In this document: positions 1 through 5,719 of the stretch, in pieces | Layout: each line of letters starts with the position of its first letter | Position numbering within the stretch: the first letter of the stretch is position 1 | Assembly: GCA_002336475.1 (NCBI GenBank) | Contig: DDCX01000017.1 | Span: forward strand, 1-5,719 | Direction: 5' to 3' | Length of the DNA: 5,719 bases | Origin: Flavobacteriales bacterium UBA1995 | GTDB taxonomy: Bacteria; Bacteroidota; Bacteroidia; Flavobacteriales_D; Sanyastnellaceae | Translations under genes and position numbers: made by a program | The notes under the pieces: generated by a model | What the model saw: the letters and a program-made list of their open reading frames with translations, nothing else | Databases searched by the model: none | What the model was told of the DNA's origin: nothing

Positions 1-1701
1 AATCTACTTGCCCTCCTGCTCTTCGTGCCGTTTATAGTCATGGCGCAGGTCCCGACCTATGTCCCCGCCGACGGCCTCGTGGCTTGGTACCCGCTCGATG
101 GTAATGCCTTGGACTTGAGTGGTCTTGGACACCATGGCATTGTCAATGGGCCAATGCCCTCTGTGGATCGTTTTGGCAATCCAAATGGGGCCTACCACTT
201 CAATGATGCATCGAGCATCAGCGCAAATCTCCAAGGTGTTGGGAATGGCAATGTCCCCGTCACAATTTCATCCTGGGTTCACATCGAACAGACTTCCACC
301 GATGTCTCATACGTAGCGGGGGTTGGGGTTGGGGACGCACCCTACAATTTGGGGACTGTCTTTGGGATGGGTGAATACGGCGGCAGCGGACTCTTTGCGA
401 CCATGGCAGGAGGTCAATTTGATGCCATTTCCGGAACAGCCATTCCACTCAATCAATGGGTGATGCTCACAGCCGTGCACGAGGGAGATGGCTCTGTCAA
501 ACTCTACGTGGATAGCATCGAAATCTTCTCCTTCCAAGGCTCTACCCCCAACATTCAATTCGACGTTGCCCTCATTGGCACCGCGCCTTGGGGAGGCAGC
601 TTTTGGTCCGGTAACATTGACGAGGTTGGCATATGGAGTCGAGCACTGACTGAAGAAGAAGTTCAGGCCTTGTTCCTCGGAGCGCCAATCCAGTATGGCT
701 GCACCGACCCTCAAGCCTGCAATTATGACCAAGACGCCAACGCGGATGACGGATTCTGTGGATACGGATGCCTGTATTGCGGTGAAGGCACGGTGTGGGA
801 CAGCACACTAGCGCAGTGCATTTCCATTGCGGACACCGTCTTCATTGAGCCCGAAGCCTGCGCTCCATCATGCGGGGAAGGCACGGTCTGGGATCCGGTG
901 AATGAGGAATGCATCATCGCCATCCCCGCCGACCTCAACTATGATGGGTGTGTCTCAGTCAACGACCTTCTTGTCCTCCTCGCTGTCCACGGCACCTGCC
1001 CGCCCTATCCCGAGTGGCCCGACACACCGACCGACACCACTTGGGCCTGCGGCGACCCTCTCACCTACTGGGACTACGACTACACCACCGTCCAGATCGG
1101 CGACCAATGCTGGTTCGCCGAGAACCTTCAAACACTCGCCTATTCTGATGGGAGTTTGATTCAAACAGGATTAGATGATTCCAATTGGGCATCCACGAAT
1201 GAAGGGGCAGTAACTACGTATGGATCTGGCAGTTCTCCATGCTTTTCAGGCAGTCCTGATTTCGAGGCTTGCGATGACACGCAATCCCTTTCAGCATATG
1301 GCCGCCTGTACAATTGGCATTCTGTTTTGGATTCCAGAAACATATGTCCCATCAATTGGCATGTTTCCTCGGATGAGGATTGGTTCTCACTAGAAGAGTT
1401 TCTTGGCCTCAACGGATTCTCAGGAGCCGAGGGACTAAGCTTAAAATCAGAGTCCGGCTGGGCCAATGGAGGTAATGGCCCTGATCAATTTGGGTTTACA
1501 GCCTTACCGGGAGGTGTCCGCAATGGAGGGGGCATCTTCGACAGCGTTGGAATAGCCGGCGCTTGGTGGACATCAACTCCGATCCAAGACGGTGGGTGGC
1601 GCAGAGATCTTTACTGGAGCAGCAACAACTTGATACGACTTGGATACCCAGATGGAGTGAGCCCCCAAGGGGGATTCTCCGTCCGTTGCGTGAAAGACTG
1701 A
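1..1701 (+). CDS. Exported LamG / FISUMP modular protein, 5'-truncated
   Basis: The open frame enters from the left edge at base 1 and ends with TGA at 1699-1701 (566 visible codons). The first codons read NLLALLLFVPFIVMAQ. These align with the MKQLLALLLFVPS signal peptides of the two downstream genes, so the true ATG is probably only two codons (MK) upstream of the window; the in-frame GTG at 25 lies inside the signal peptide and is not the start. Visible codons: signal peptide to about 16; LamG/concanavalin-like domain about 25-225 (AWYPLDGNALDLSG, WVMLTAVHEGDGSVKLYVD, GNIDEVGIWSRALTEEEV); GCTDPQACNY...DDGFC about 233-250; two CGEGTVWD loops at 260 and 291; a dockerin-like loop (DLNYDGCVSVNDLL) at 311-333; FISUMP from 350 to the end (QCWFAENL, GRLYNWHSV, ICPINWHV, GFTALPGGVRN, FSVRCVKD). 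The protein ends on FISUMP with no type IX sorting domain. LamG and FISUMP suggest extracellular carbohydrate or protein binding; the ligand is unknown. Third-position GC drops abruptly at 1141. Confidence 0.93.
   Translation, partial: NLLALLLFVPFIVMAQVPTYVPADGLVAWYPLDGNALDLSGLGHHGIVNGPMPSVDRFGNPNGAYHFNDASSISANLQGVGNGNVPVTISSWVHIEQTSTDVSYVAGVGVGDAPYNLGTVFGMGEYGGSGLFATMAGGQFDAISGTAIPLNQWVMLTAVHEGDGSVKLYVDSIEIFSFQGSTPNIQFDVALIGTAPWGGSFWSGNIDEVGIWSRALTEEEVQALFLGAPIQYGCTDPQACNYDQDANADDGFCGYGCLYCGEGTVWDSTLAQCISIADTVFIEPEACAPSCGEGTVWDPVNEECIIAIPADLNYDGCVSVNDLLVLLAVHGTCPPYPEWPDTPTDTTWACGDPLTYWDYDYTTVQIGDQCWFAENLQTLAYSDGSLIQTGLDDSNWASTNEGAVTTYGSGSSPCFSGSPDFEACDDTQSLSAYGRLYNWHSVLDSRNICPINWHVSSDEDWFSLEEFLGLNGFSGAEGLSLKSESGWANGGNGPDQFGFTALPGGVRNGGGIFDSVGIAGAWWTSTPIQDGGWRRDLYWSSNNLIRLGYPDGVSPQGGFSVRCVKD
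868..1128 (+). repeat. Conserved scaffold repeat, copy in gene 1
   Basis: This segment encodes the second CGEGT loop, the dockerin-like loop, a Pro-rich linker (CPPYPEWPD) and the first 27 codons of FISUMP. It aligns without gaps to 4500-4760 in the third gene. A hand count over 901-1128 gives 179 of 228 identical bases (about 78%), with one perfect 24-base run at 1060-1083. Similarity fades right after the WFAENL codons. A weaker copy, recognisable at protein level, lies in the second gene around 2541-2801. Confidence 0.85.
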
Positions 1702-1931
1702 CATGAATGGACTGAGCGGGTCAGTGCTCGTGGAGGTGGTCGGCGAGGGGGAAGCGGAGGCGGGGGCCGTAGAGGCCTTCGGGGATGCCCTGGCCGCCGG
1801 AGATGGCCATGGTGACGGTGGCTTCCGCAGGGAGGCCGAGGGTACCGCTATCAATTGCCCTGACGGACACAAAAGCAGCCCCACCATGCTTCACCTTGTC
1901 TCGTAAATTGCAGGGAACCAAACCAATCTTC
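1702..1931. other. GC-rich intergenic segment, possible minus-strand gene remnant
   Basis: This gap of 230 bases separates genes 1 and 2, whereas the other gaps are 3 bases. Bases 1741-1800 are 80% G+C by count, falling to about 52% at 1861-1920. On the minus strand a frame ending in TGA at 1723-1721 has 33 C and 4 G at the third position in the 41 codons covering 1846-1724, and a normal amino-acid mixture (for example AEATVTMAISGGQGIPEG). It stays open up to an ATG at 1933-1931 (70 codons) and further into gene 2. The forward frame 1703-1906 instead has G at most first positions and a monotonous E/G/A composition, as expected for a shadow of minus-strand coding. I do not recognise the product. 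It may be the 3' end of an old gene or a gene fragment. No convincing promoter, hairpin-plus-T-run terminator or RNA gene was seen here. Confidence 0.35.
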
Positions 1932-3368
1932 ATGCGGATCCTGCTGACCCTCTTGATCGTTGTGGCCTTTGTCACGGGCAGTGCCCAAACACCTGAACCT
2001 TTTAGTGATGTGCTCTGCACTGTTAGTCTCGTCATGCACGACTGTGAGGTGGAGGCCACCCTCACCGGAGAGCTGCTGTTGAATGACTCTGCCTTCCTTG
2101 GTTTCTACAGCGGTTGTATCGGATACACAGGACTACCAGTTCAAATTGCACCAGGCGAATTTGAGGTGAGCCTTGTGTATGACTGCTGGCAATCTCCCTT
2201 GTGGCTAACACCTGATTTATGGGAAAACTACGGTAACCCGACGGGATATCCCTGTCATGAGGAACTCGGCATTTCACTCTGTCCGGATAGCACCAACTGG
2301 TGGACGATTGACCAACAGAGTGAGGAACTTTGGCATGGTTTAATTGCAGAATCCTATGTCCCATTCCAACAATCGTTCAATCTCGATGGGAGCAGTGGAC
2401 TGCACCAACCGATGAACGTCGTGCCAGGAAACAGCAGCCTATGTGGAGAGGGAACAATCTGGGATGGCAACCTCGAACAGTGTGTAGCCATTGATCAAGC
2501 CCCTGACACCATTTTCGTCGAACCAAATGCATGCGTCCCTTCTTGTGGCGAGGGTACCGTTTGGAACCCGGTGCTGCACGAATGTGTGGTCGCCATTCCG
2601 GCAGACGTTGATCTCAGTGGGTGCATTACTGCGGGTGACCTCCTCGCGTTGCTCCCCGCATTCGGAAGCTGCCCTCCAGCTCCTGATTTCCCGGACACCC
2701 CAGAAGATGCTCTTTGGACCTGTGGCGACCTCGTAGAATATTGGGGCTATGCATACGAGACCGTCGCCATTGGAACACAGTGCTGGTTCGCCGAGAACTT
2801 GAAGAGCAGCAAATTCCGTGACGGAGAAGAATTGATTCTTGCACAATCCGACTCGTCGTGGGAAGCCAATGCTTGGACCTACGCTTACTGCACGGTAGAG
2901 GGCACCTCGAACAACCTGGAATTCCTCTACAAGGGCGGCGTGGTTGAGAATCCAATTGAAATCTGCCCTTCGGGATGGCACATCCCATTCGATCAGGACT
3001 GGATGGACCTTGAAGCGGATTTAGGAATGCCCGATACGGCATTGACCCTACTAGGCACCCGTGGATCGAACGAATTGGTCGGTGGCCGGATGAAGTCCAA
3101 CTCGGCTTATTGGGACATCCCGAACGTTCTCGCCCCTAATCCGAGCGGATTCAACGCCGAGCCATGCGGTTACCGAAATCACCTCGGATACATGTACGAC
3201 CAGAACGCGACAACTCATTTTTGGAATGCTGATCCACAGGGAGGCAATGACTCACATGCCCGGGTGCTCTTCCACGACTTAGGAGGGGTATACAGATACG
3301 GTTGGAATGGAATTGGCGGCACCCTTGGCCAGCGCTTTGGCAGGTCAATCCGCTGCATCAAAGACTGA
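1932..3368 (+). CDS. Exported CGEGT / dockerin-like / divergent FISUMP protein
   Basis: The product is 478 residues. I chose the ATG at 1932 because it opens a clean signal peptide (MRILLTLLIVVAFVTGSAQ, cleavage likely after AQ). The longer in-frame start at 1785 would add 49 residues read from the GC-rich gap and bury that signal. Residues about 20-165 form a domain I do not recognise, with six cysteines and aromatic-rich stretches (YDCWQSPLWLTPDLW); there is no LamG and no GCTDxxACNY module. Then come CGEGT loops at about 171 and 205, a dockerin-like loop at 225-247 (DVDLSGCITAGDLL), a linker, and FISUMP from 264 to the end (QCWFAENLKS, ICPSGWHIPFDQDWMDLE, GFNAEPCGYRNH, SIRCIKD). The middle of this FISUMP is divergent: FLYKGG replaces the usual YNW. 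The stop is 3 bases before the next ATG, so cotranscription is likely. The role is inferred to be surface or extracellular binding. Confidence 0.92.
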   Translation: MRILLTLLIVVAFVTGSAQTPEPFSDVLCTVSLVMHDCEVEATLTGELLLNDSAFLGFYSGCIGYTGLPVQIAPGEFEVSLVYDCWQSPLWLTPDLWENYGNPTGYPCHEELGISLCPDSTNWWTIDQQSEELWHGLIAESYVPFQQSFNLDGSSGLHQPMNVVPGNSSLCGEGTIWDGNLEQCVAIDQAPDTIFVEPNACVPSCGEGTVWNPVLHECVVAIPADVDLSGCITAGDLLALLPAFGSCPPAPDFPDTPEDALWTCGDLVEYWGYAYETVAIGTQCWFAENLKSSKFRDGEELILAQSDSSWEANAWTYAYCTVEGTSNNLEFLYKGGVVENPIEICPSGWHIPFDQDWMDLEADLGMPDTALTLLGTRGSNELVGGRMKSNSAYWDIPNVLAPNPSGFNAEPCGYRNHLGYMYDQNATTHFWNADPQGGNDSHARVLFHDLGGVYRYGWNGIGGTLGQRFGRSIRCIKD

Positions 3369-3427
3369 GCCATGAAACAACTACTCGCTTTACTGCTTTT
3401 CGTGCCAAGCCTGTGCCTTTCGCAGTC
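3349..3427 (+). repeat. Gene-junction direct repeat, copy 1
   Basis: The segment spans the last codons of gene 2 (RCIKD, stop), the 3-base spacer, and the start and signal peptide of gene 3. It matches 5269-5347 at 73 of 79 positions, offset exactly 1920 bases. Five of the six differences fall in the signal-peptide codons and all five are synonymous; the sixth is in the spacer (g versus a). Confidence 0.9.
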
Positions 3428-5288
3428 AGATTACTGCGATACAATCCTCTCATACGCTACGGTTGGACTTCAATTCGACTTCCCTTCCCAAGCGGAGATC
3501 CAAGGACCGACCGGCTTTGACCTGTACGAATGGAATGACGGCTCAACAGACAGCAGCTACTGGGCAATGGTGTCTGGCTCTTTGTCGGTCGTGGCGATTG
3601 ACACTTTGAATCCACACCAGGCCAGCTTTTGGATGGTGAATGAAAGTCCACAAACGCCGTATCAGGGCAGCTGGTCCAATGCTGCCGCCACGAATGGAGA
3701 GCTGCTGCGAGAATCTCCCAGCAACCAATGGACATTCGCGTTGTGGGTAAATCTGGATTCTGCTGATAGCCATCACAGCATCATCGGCAAGGAACTGTGG
3801 TGGGGCAATGGGTATCGCATATGGATCCACAATGACGAACTCAAGAGTGCCTTCAACAGTGCTGAAAACGGCTACGTGGTGAGAACAGCAGGCACCGTCC
3901 CCAAAGAAGCGTTTCACCACATCGCCGTGACCCACGATGGTGCATCACGAAAGCACTACCTCGATGGCGTTGAAGTCGGCAGTTGGGTGGAACCAAGCAG
4001 TTTTGAGTTTGGGAGCCACACAGTTGGAATTGGCTGGTGCGCATCGGGCTTTGACTGCACTTTCAATGGAAAAATGGACGAGTTGTCCGTCTGGCACAAA
4101 GCGCTGTCACCAGTAGAGATCGGGGCCTTTATGTCTTGTCCAAACGAAGCCAATCAGGACAGCCTCGTGGCCTTTTGGGATTTCGAATTCGACAATGGCG
4201 GCTACACCGCAGACAAGACAGGCAATGGTCACACCCTGAGCATCATCAACAATCCCGGTATTTCATTCGAGGAGCGGAGCAATTCCTGCCAGCCATTTTG
4301 TGTCAGCGCGACTTACGACGTCACCATCACGTTTGAAGGATGTACAGACGACTACGCGTGCAACTACAGTTCCGAAGCGACCATCAACGACGGCAGCTGT
4401 GACTACAGCTGCTGCCCTGGTCCTGGGTGCTGTGGTGAAGGCACTCTATGGGACTCAACACTGGGGCACTGCGTGACGGTCTCTGCCCTTTGCGCCGCCT
4501 CTTGCGGCGAAGGAACCATTTGGGACCCCATTAGCGAGGAATGCATCATTGCCATACCCGCCGACATCAATTTCGACGGCTGCGTGACAGTCAACGACCT
4601 GTTGCTCCTGCTTGCAGTGCACAGCACCTGCCCCCCCTACCCTGAATGGCCGGACGAGCCCACGGACACTACCTGGATCTGCGGCGCCCCCCTCACCTAC
4701 TGGGACTACGACTACGCTACAGTCCTCATCGGCGAACAGTGCTGGTTCGCGGAGAATCTCGCAACAACTCAGTACACCGACGGAACTGTGATTGACTCCG
4801 GGCTTTCCAATTCTGAGTGGGCCTCTACTACCACAGGTGCACAAGCCGCCTACGATGATGATGAGGCTGTGGTGAGCACCCACGGACGCCTTTACAACGG
4901 CTATGCAGTCGACGATACGCGCGGCCTGTGTCCAACTAACTGGTCTGTACCCAACGACTCAGACTTCATCCACCTTGAAGAGAACCTTGGTATGTCGACC
5001 GAAGATGCAACATCCTTGTACTGGAGAGGATCTGATGAAGGTCGACGCCTCAAGTCCACCACATGGCAGAACGGATTGGATGAAGTAGGATTCAGCGCAC
5101 TCCCGCACGGCGGAAGAAACCACAGCTCAGGTAATTTCTTGGATGATGGGGCAATTGGATATTGGTGGACTAAGACATTCAACATTGATGGCCTCTTTTA
5201 TCGCAGATTGGATTCTGCTGAAGACCGGATTTTCCGCACTTACCCATCGATGAACTACGGCTTCTCCGTCCGCTGCATCAAAGACTGA
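3372..5288 (+). CDS. Exported PKD-like / LamG / FISUMP modular protein
   Basis: The product is 638 residues; ATG at 3372 follows the previous stop by 3 bases and opens a signal peptide (MKQLLALLLFVPSLCLSQ). Residues about 20-115 include a PKD/Ig-like piece (YEWNDGSTDSSYW at about 53) of the kind common in Bacteroidota surface proteins. A LamG-like domain spans about 118-256 (WTFALWVNLDS, HHIAVTHDGASRKHYLDGVE, FNGKMDELSVWHKALSPVE), with a tail to about 300 (VAFWDFEFDNG). GCTDDYACNY...NDGSC lies at 323-344, followed by a CC-rich linker, CGEGT loops at about 354 and 378, and a dockerin-like loop at 398-420 (DINFDGCVTVNDLL). FISUMP runs from 437 to the end (QCWFAENL, GRLYNGYAV, LCPTNWSVPNDSDF, GFSALPHGGRN, FSVRCIKD). 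Domain order matches gene 1, its closest relative here. There is no C-terminal sorting domain and no membrane anchor after the signal. A binding or adhesion role outside the cell is inferred; the ligand is unknown. Confidence 0.95.
   Translation: MKQLLALLLFVPSLCLSQSDYCDTILSYATVGLQFDFPSQAEIQGPTGFDLYEWNDGSTDSSYWAMVSGSLSVVAIDTLNPHQASFWMVNESPQTPYQGSWSNAAATNGELLRESPSNQWTFALWVNLDSADSHHSIIGKELWWGNGYRIWIHNDELKSAFNSAENGYVVRTAGTVPKEAFHHIAVTHDGASRKHYLDGVEVGSWVEPSSFEFGSHTVGIGWCASGFDCTFNGKMDELSVWHKALSPVEIGAFMSCPNEANQDSLVAFWDFEFDNGGYTADKTGNGHTLSIINNPGISFEERSNSCQPFCVSATYDVTITFEGCTDDYACNYSSEATINDGSCDYSCCPGPGCCGEGTLWDSTLGHCVTVSALCAASCGEGTIWDPISEECIIAIPADINFDGCVTVNDLLLLLAVHSTCPPYPEWPDEPTDTTWICGAPLTYWDYDYATVLIGEQCWFAENLATTQYTDGTVIDSGLSNSEWASTTTGAQAAYDDDEAVVSTHGRLYNGYAVDDTRGLCPTNWSVPNDSDFIHLEENLGMSTEDATSLYWRGSDEGRRLKSTTWQNGLDEVGFSALPHGGRNHSSGNFLDDGAIGYWWTKTFNIDGLFYRRLDSAEDRIFRTYPSMNYGFSVRCIKD
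4500..4760 (+). repeat. Conserved scaffold repeat, copy in gene 3
   Basis: This is the partner of 868-1128, in the same frame and without gaps (offset 3632 bases). It encodes the second CGEGT loop, the dockerin-like loop, the CPPYPEWPD linker and the N-terminal 27 residues of FISUMP. Third positions in the FISUMP part (4680-4760) are 23 of 27 G or C, higher than in the codons that follow (21 of 40). Confidence 0.85.
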
Positions 5289-5347
5289 ACCATGAAACAA
5301 CTACTCGCTCTCTTGCTCTTCGTGCCGAGCCTGTGCCTTTCGCAGTC
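5269..5347 (+). repeat. Gene-junction direct repeat, copy 2
   Basis: Second copy of the 79-base junction at 3349-3427: end of the FISUMP domain of gene 3, stop, 3-base spacer, ATG and signal peptide of gene 4. It ends just after the signal peptide, where genes 3 and 4 become unrelated in sequence. Confidence 0.9.
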
Positions 5348-5719
5348 GGTCACGTTGCCCTACAACCCCGACGTCAACGCCGACAGCGCCATCACCTCGA
5401 CGGATCTGCTCGGCCTGCTGCCCATCTTCGGCGGCTTCTTCACCCCCGAGGAGGTCCTGATCGACGGGATGACCATCAACGAATACCTGCTGCTCGTGGA
5501 AGAGAATGGCGGGGCGCTGCCCGTCGAAGGGTCGGAGCATGGTCAGATGCTCTATTGGAATGGCGAGGAGTGGGTCCTGGTCAGCGTCGGTGAGAATGGG
5601 CAGTTCCTCGGCCTCATCGACAACACCCCGGTGTGGCAGGACCTGCCGACGGGTGCGGGCGTGCCCGAAGTCGGTTGCGCCGATCAGACGGCCTGCAACT
5701 ACGATTCGGGCGCTTCGGT
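5292..5719 (+). CDS. Exported modular protein of the same family, 3'-truncated
   Basis: The frame opens at ATG 5292, 3 bases after the gene 3 stop, and runs off the window with no stop (142 complete codons). The signal peptide is residue-for-residue that of gene 3 (MKQLLALLLFVPSLCLSQS). A dockerin-like loop follows at about 27-49 (DVNADSAITSTDLLGLL), directly after the signal instead of before FISUMP, and it lacks both cysteines found in the other three copies. Residues about 55-120 contain LLLVEENGGALPVEG, MLYWNGEEWVLVSVGENGQ and NTPVWQDLPTG, a YWNG-type segment that I recall preceding GCTD modules in Bacteroidota surface proteins. The visible end is GCADQTACNYDSGA, the start of a GCTDxxACNY module. 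FISUMP may follow outside the window but cannot be seen. Third positions in codons 20-59 are 39 of 40 G or C, far above genes 1 to 3, suggesting a different history or stronger codon selection. Confidence 0.9.
   Translation, partial: MKQLLALLLFVPSLCLSQSVTLPYNPDVNADSAITSTDLLGLLPIFGGFFTPEEVLIDGMTINEYLLLVEENGGALPVEGSEHGQMLYWNGEEWVLVSVGENGQFLGLIDNTPVWQDLPTGAGVPEVGCADQTACNYDSGAS

Noticed and set aside
25..27. GTG as the start codon of gene 1
   Set aside because: The frame continues to the left edge and codons 1-16 encode a signal peptide matching the paralogs, so GTG is internal.
1060..1083. 24-base perfect match to 4692-4715 as a mobile-element or attachment site
   Set aside because: It lies in frame in the most conserved FISUMP codons (LTYWDYDY) and is explained by paralogy.
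1797..1825. Imperfect inverted repeat (GCCAT...GTGGC) as a terminator
   Set aside because: The stem is only about five pairs with a mismatch-type pair and no T-run follows.
1703..1906. Forward open frame of 67 codons in the gap
   Set aside because: Its codons mostly begin with G, giving a monotonous E/G/A/D product, which is the expected shadow of C-ending codons on the other strand.
1904..1911. TAAATTGC as a Bacteroidota -7 promoter box (TAnnTTTG)
   Set aside because: It is one base off the consensus and no TTTG-like -33 box lies at the right distance, so chance is a fair explanation.
1785..1931. Extended N-terminus of gene 2 from the ATG at 1785
   Set aside because: It would place 49 residues of GC-rich gap translation before a perfect signal peptide that begins at the ATG at 1932.
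3372..3428. Lipoprotein signal because of the Cys in PSLCLSQS
   Set aside because: The residue before the Cys is Leu and the preceding residues do not fit a lipobox; cleavage after SQ fits an ordinary signal peptide.
5301..5593. Overlapping open frames on both strands in gene 4
   Set aside because: They are by-products of the very GC-rich frame starting at 5292, which has the signal peptide and recognisable modules.

Overview
The window comes from a member of the Bacteroidota, most likely a marine flavobacterium-like lineage with a fairly high G+C content. Four things point there: the Cys-rich GCTDxxACNY...DDGxC module, the FISUMP domain (Fib_succ_major family), a LamG-like and a PKD-like WSNGSTDS-type segment, and Shine-Dalgarno-poor starts. 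The lineage assignment rests on recalled family distribution, not on a search.

Layout: four genes lie head to tail on the + strand and all look like exported, modular, Cys-rich surface or extracellular proteins of one paralogous family. (1) Bases 1-1701: 5'-truncated gene; signal peptide, LamG-like, GCTDxxACNY, two CGEGT loops, dockerin-like EF-hand, FISUMP. (2) A 230-base gap (1702-1931) with an 80% G+C core whose minus strand looks coding-like. (3) Bases 1932-3368: signal peptide, an unrecognised Cys-containing N-terminal domain, two CGEGT loops, dockerin-like loop, divergent FISUMP. (4) Bases 3372-5288: signal peptide, PKD-like piece, LamG-like, GCTDxxACNY, two CGEGT loops, dockerin-like loop, FISUMP. 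(5) Bases 5292 to the window end: 3'-truncated gene; same signal peptide, then a dockerin-like loop placed first, a YWNG...W segment and the start of a GC(T/A)DxxACNY module.

Genes 2, 3 and 4 are separated by only 3 bases each and probably share a transcript. The junction 'stop + 3 bases + start + signal peptide' is repeated almost identically at 3349-3427 and 5269-5347, exactly 1920 bases apart. The array therefore looks like a product of repeated duplication with exchange of the N-terminal and C-terminal modules around a conserved central scaffold. Synonymous third-position composition changes sharply at module borders, most clearly at base 1141, where it falls from 83% to 28% GC over adjacent 40-codon blocks.

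No enzyme active site, transposase, reverse transcriptase, CRISPR array or RNA gene is visible. Function is inferred only as cell-surface or secreted binding or adhesion. The most unusual aspects are the mosaic composition of the array, the repeated junction, and the GC-rich intergenic relic.
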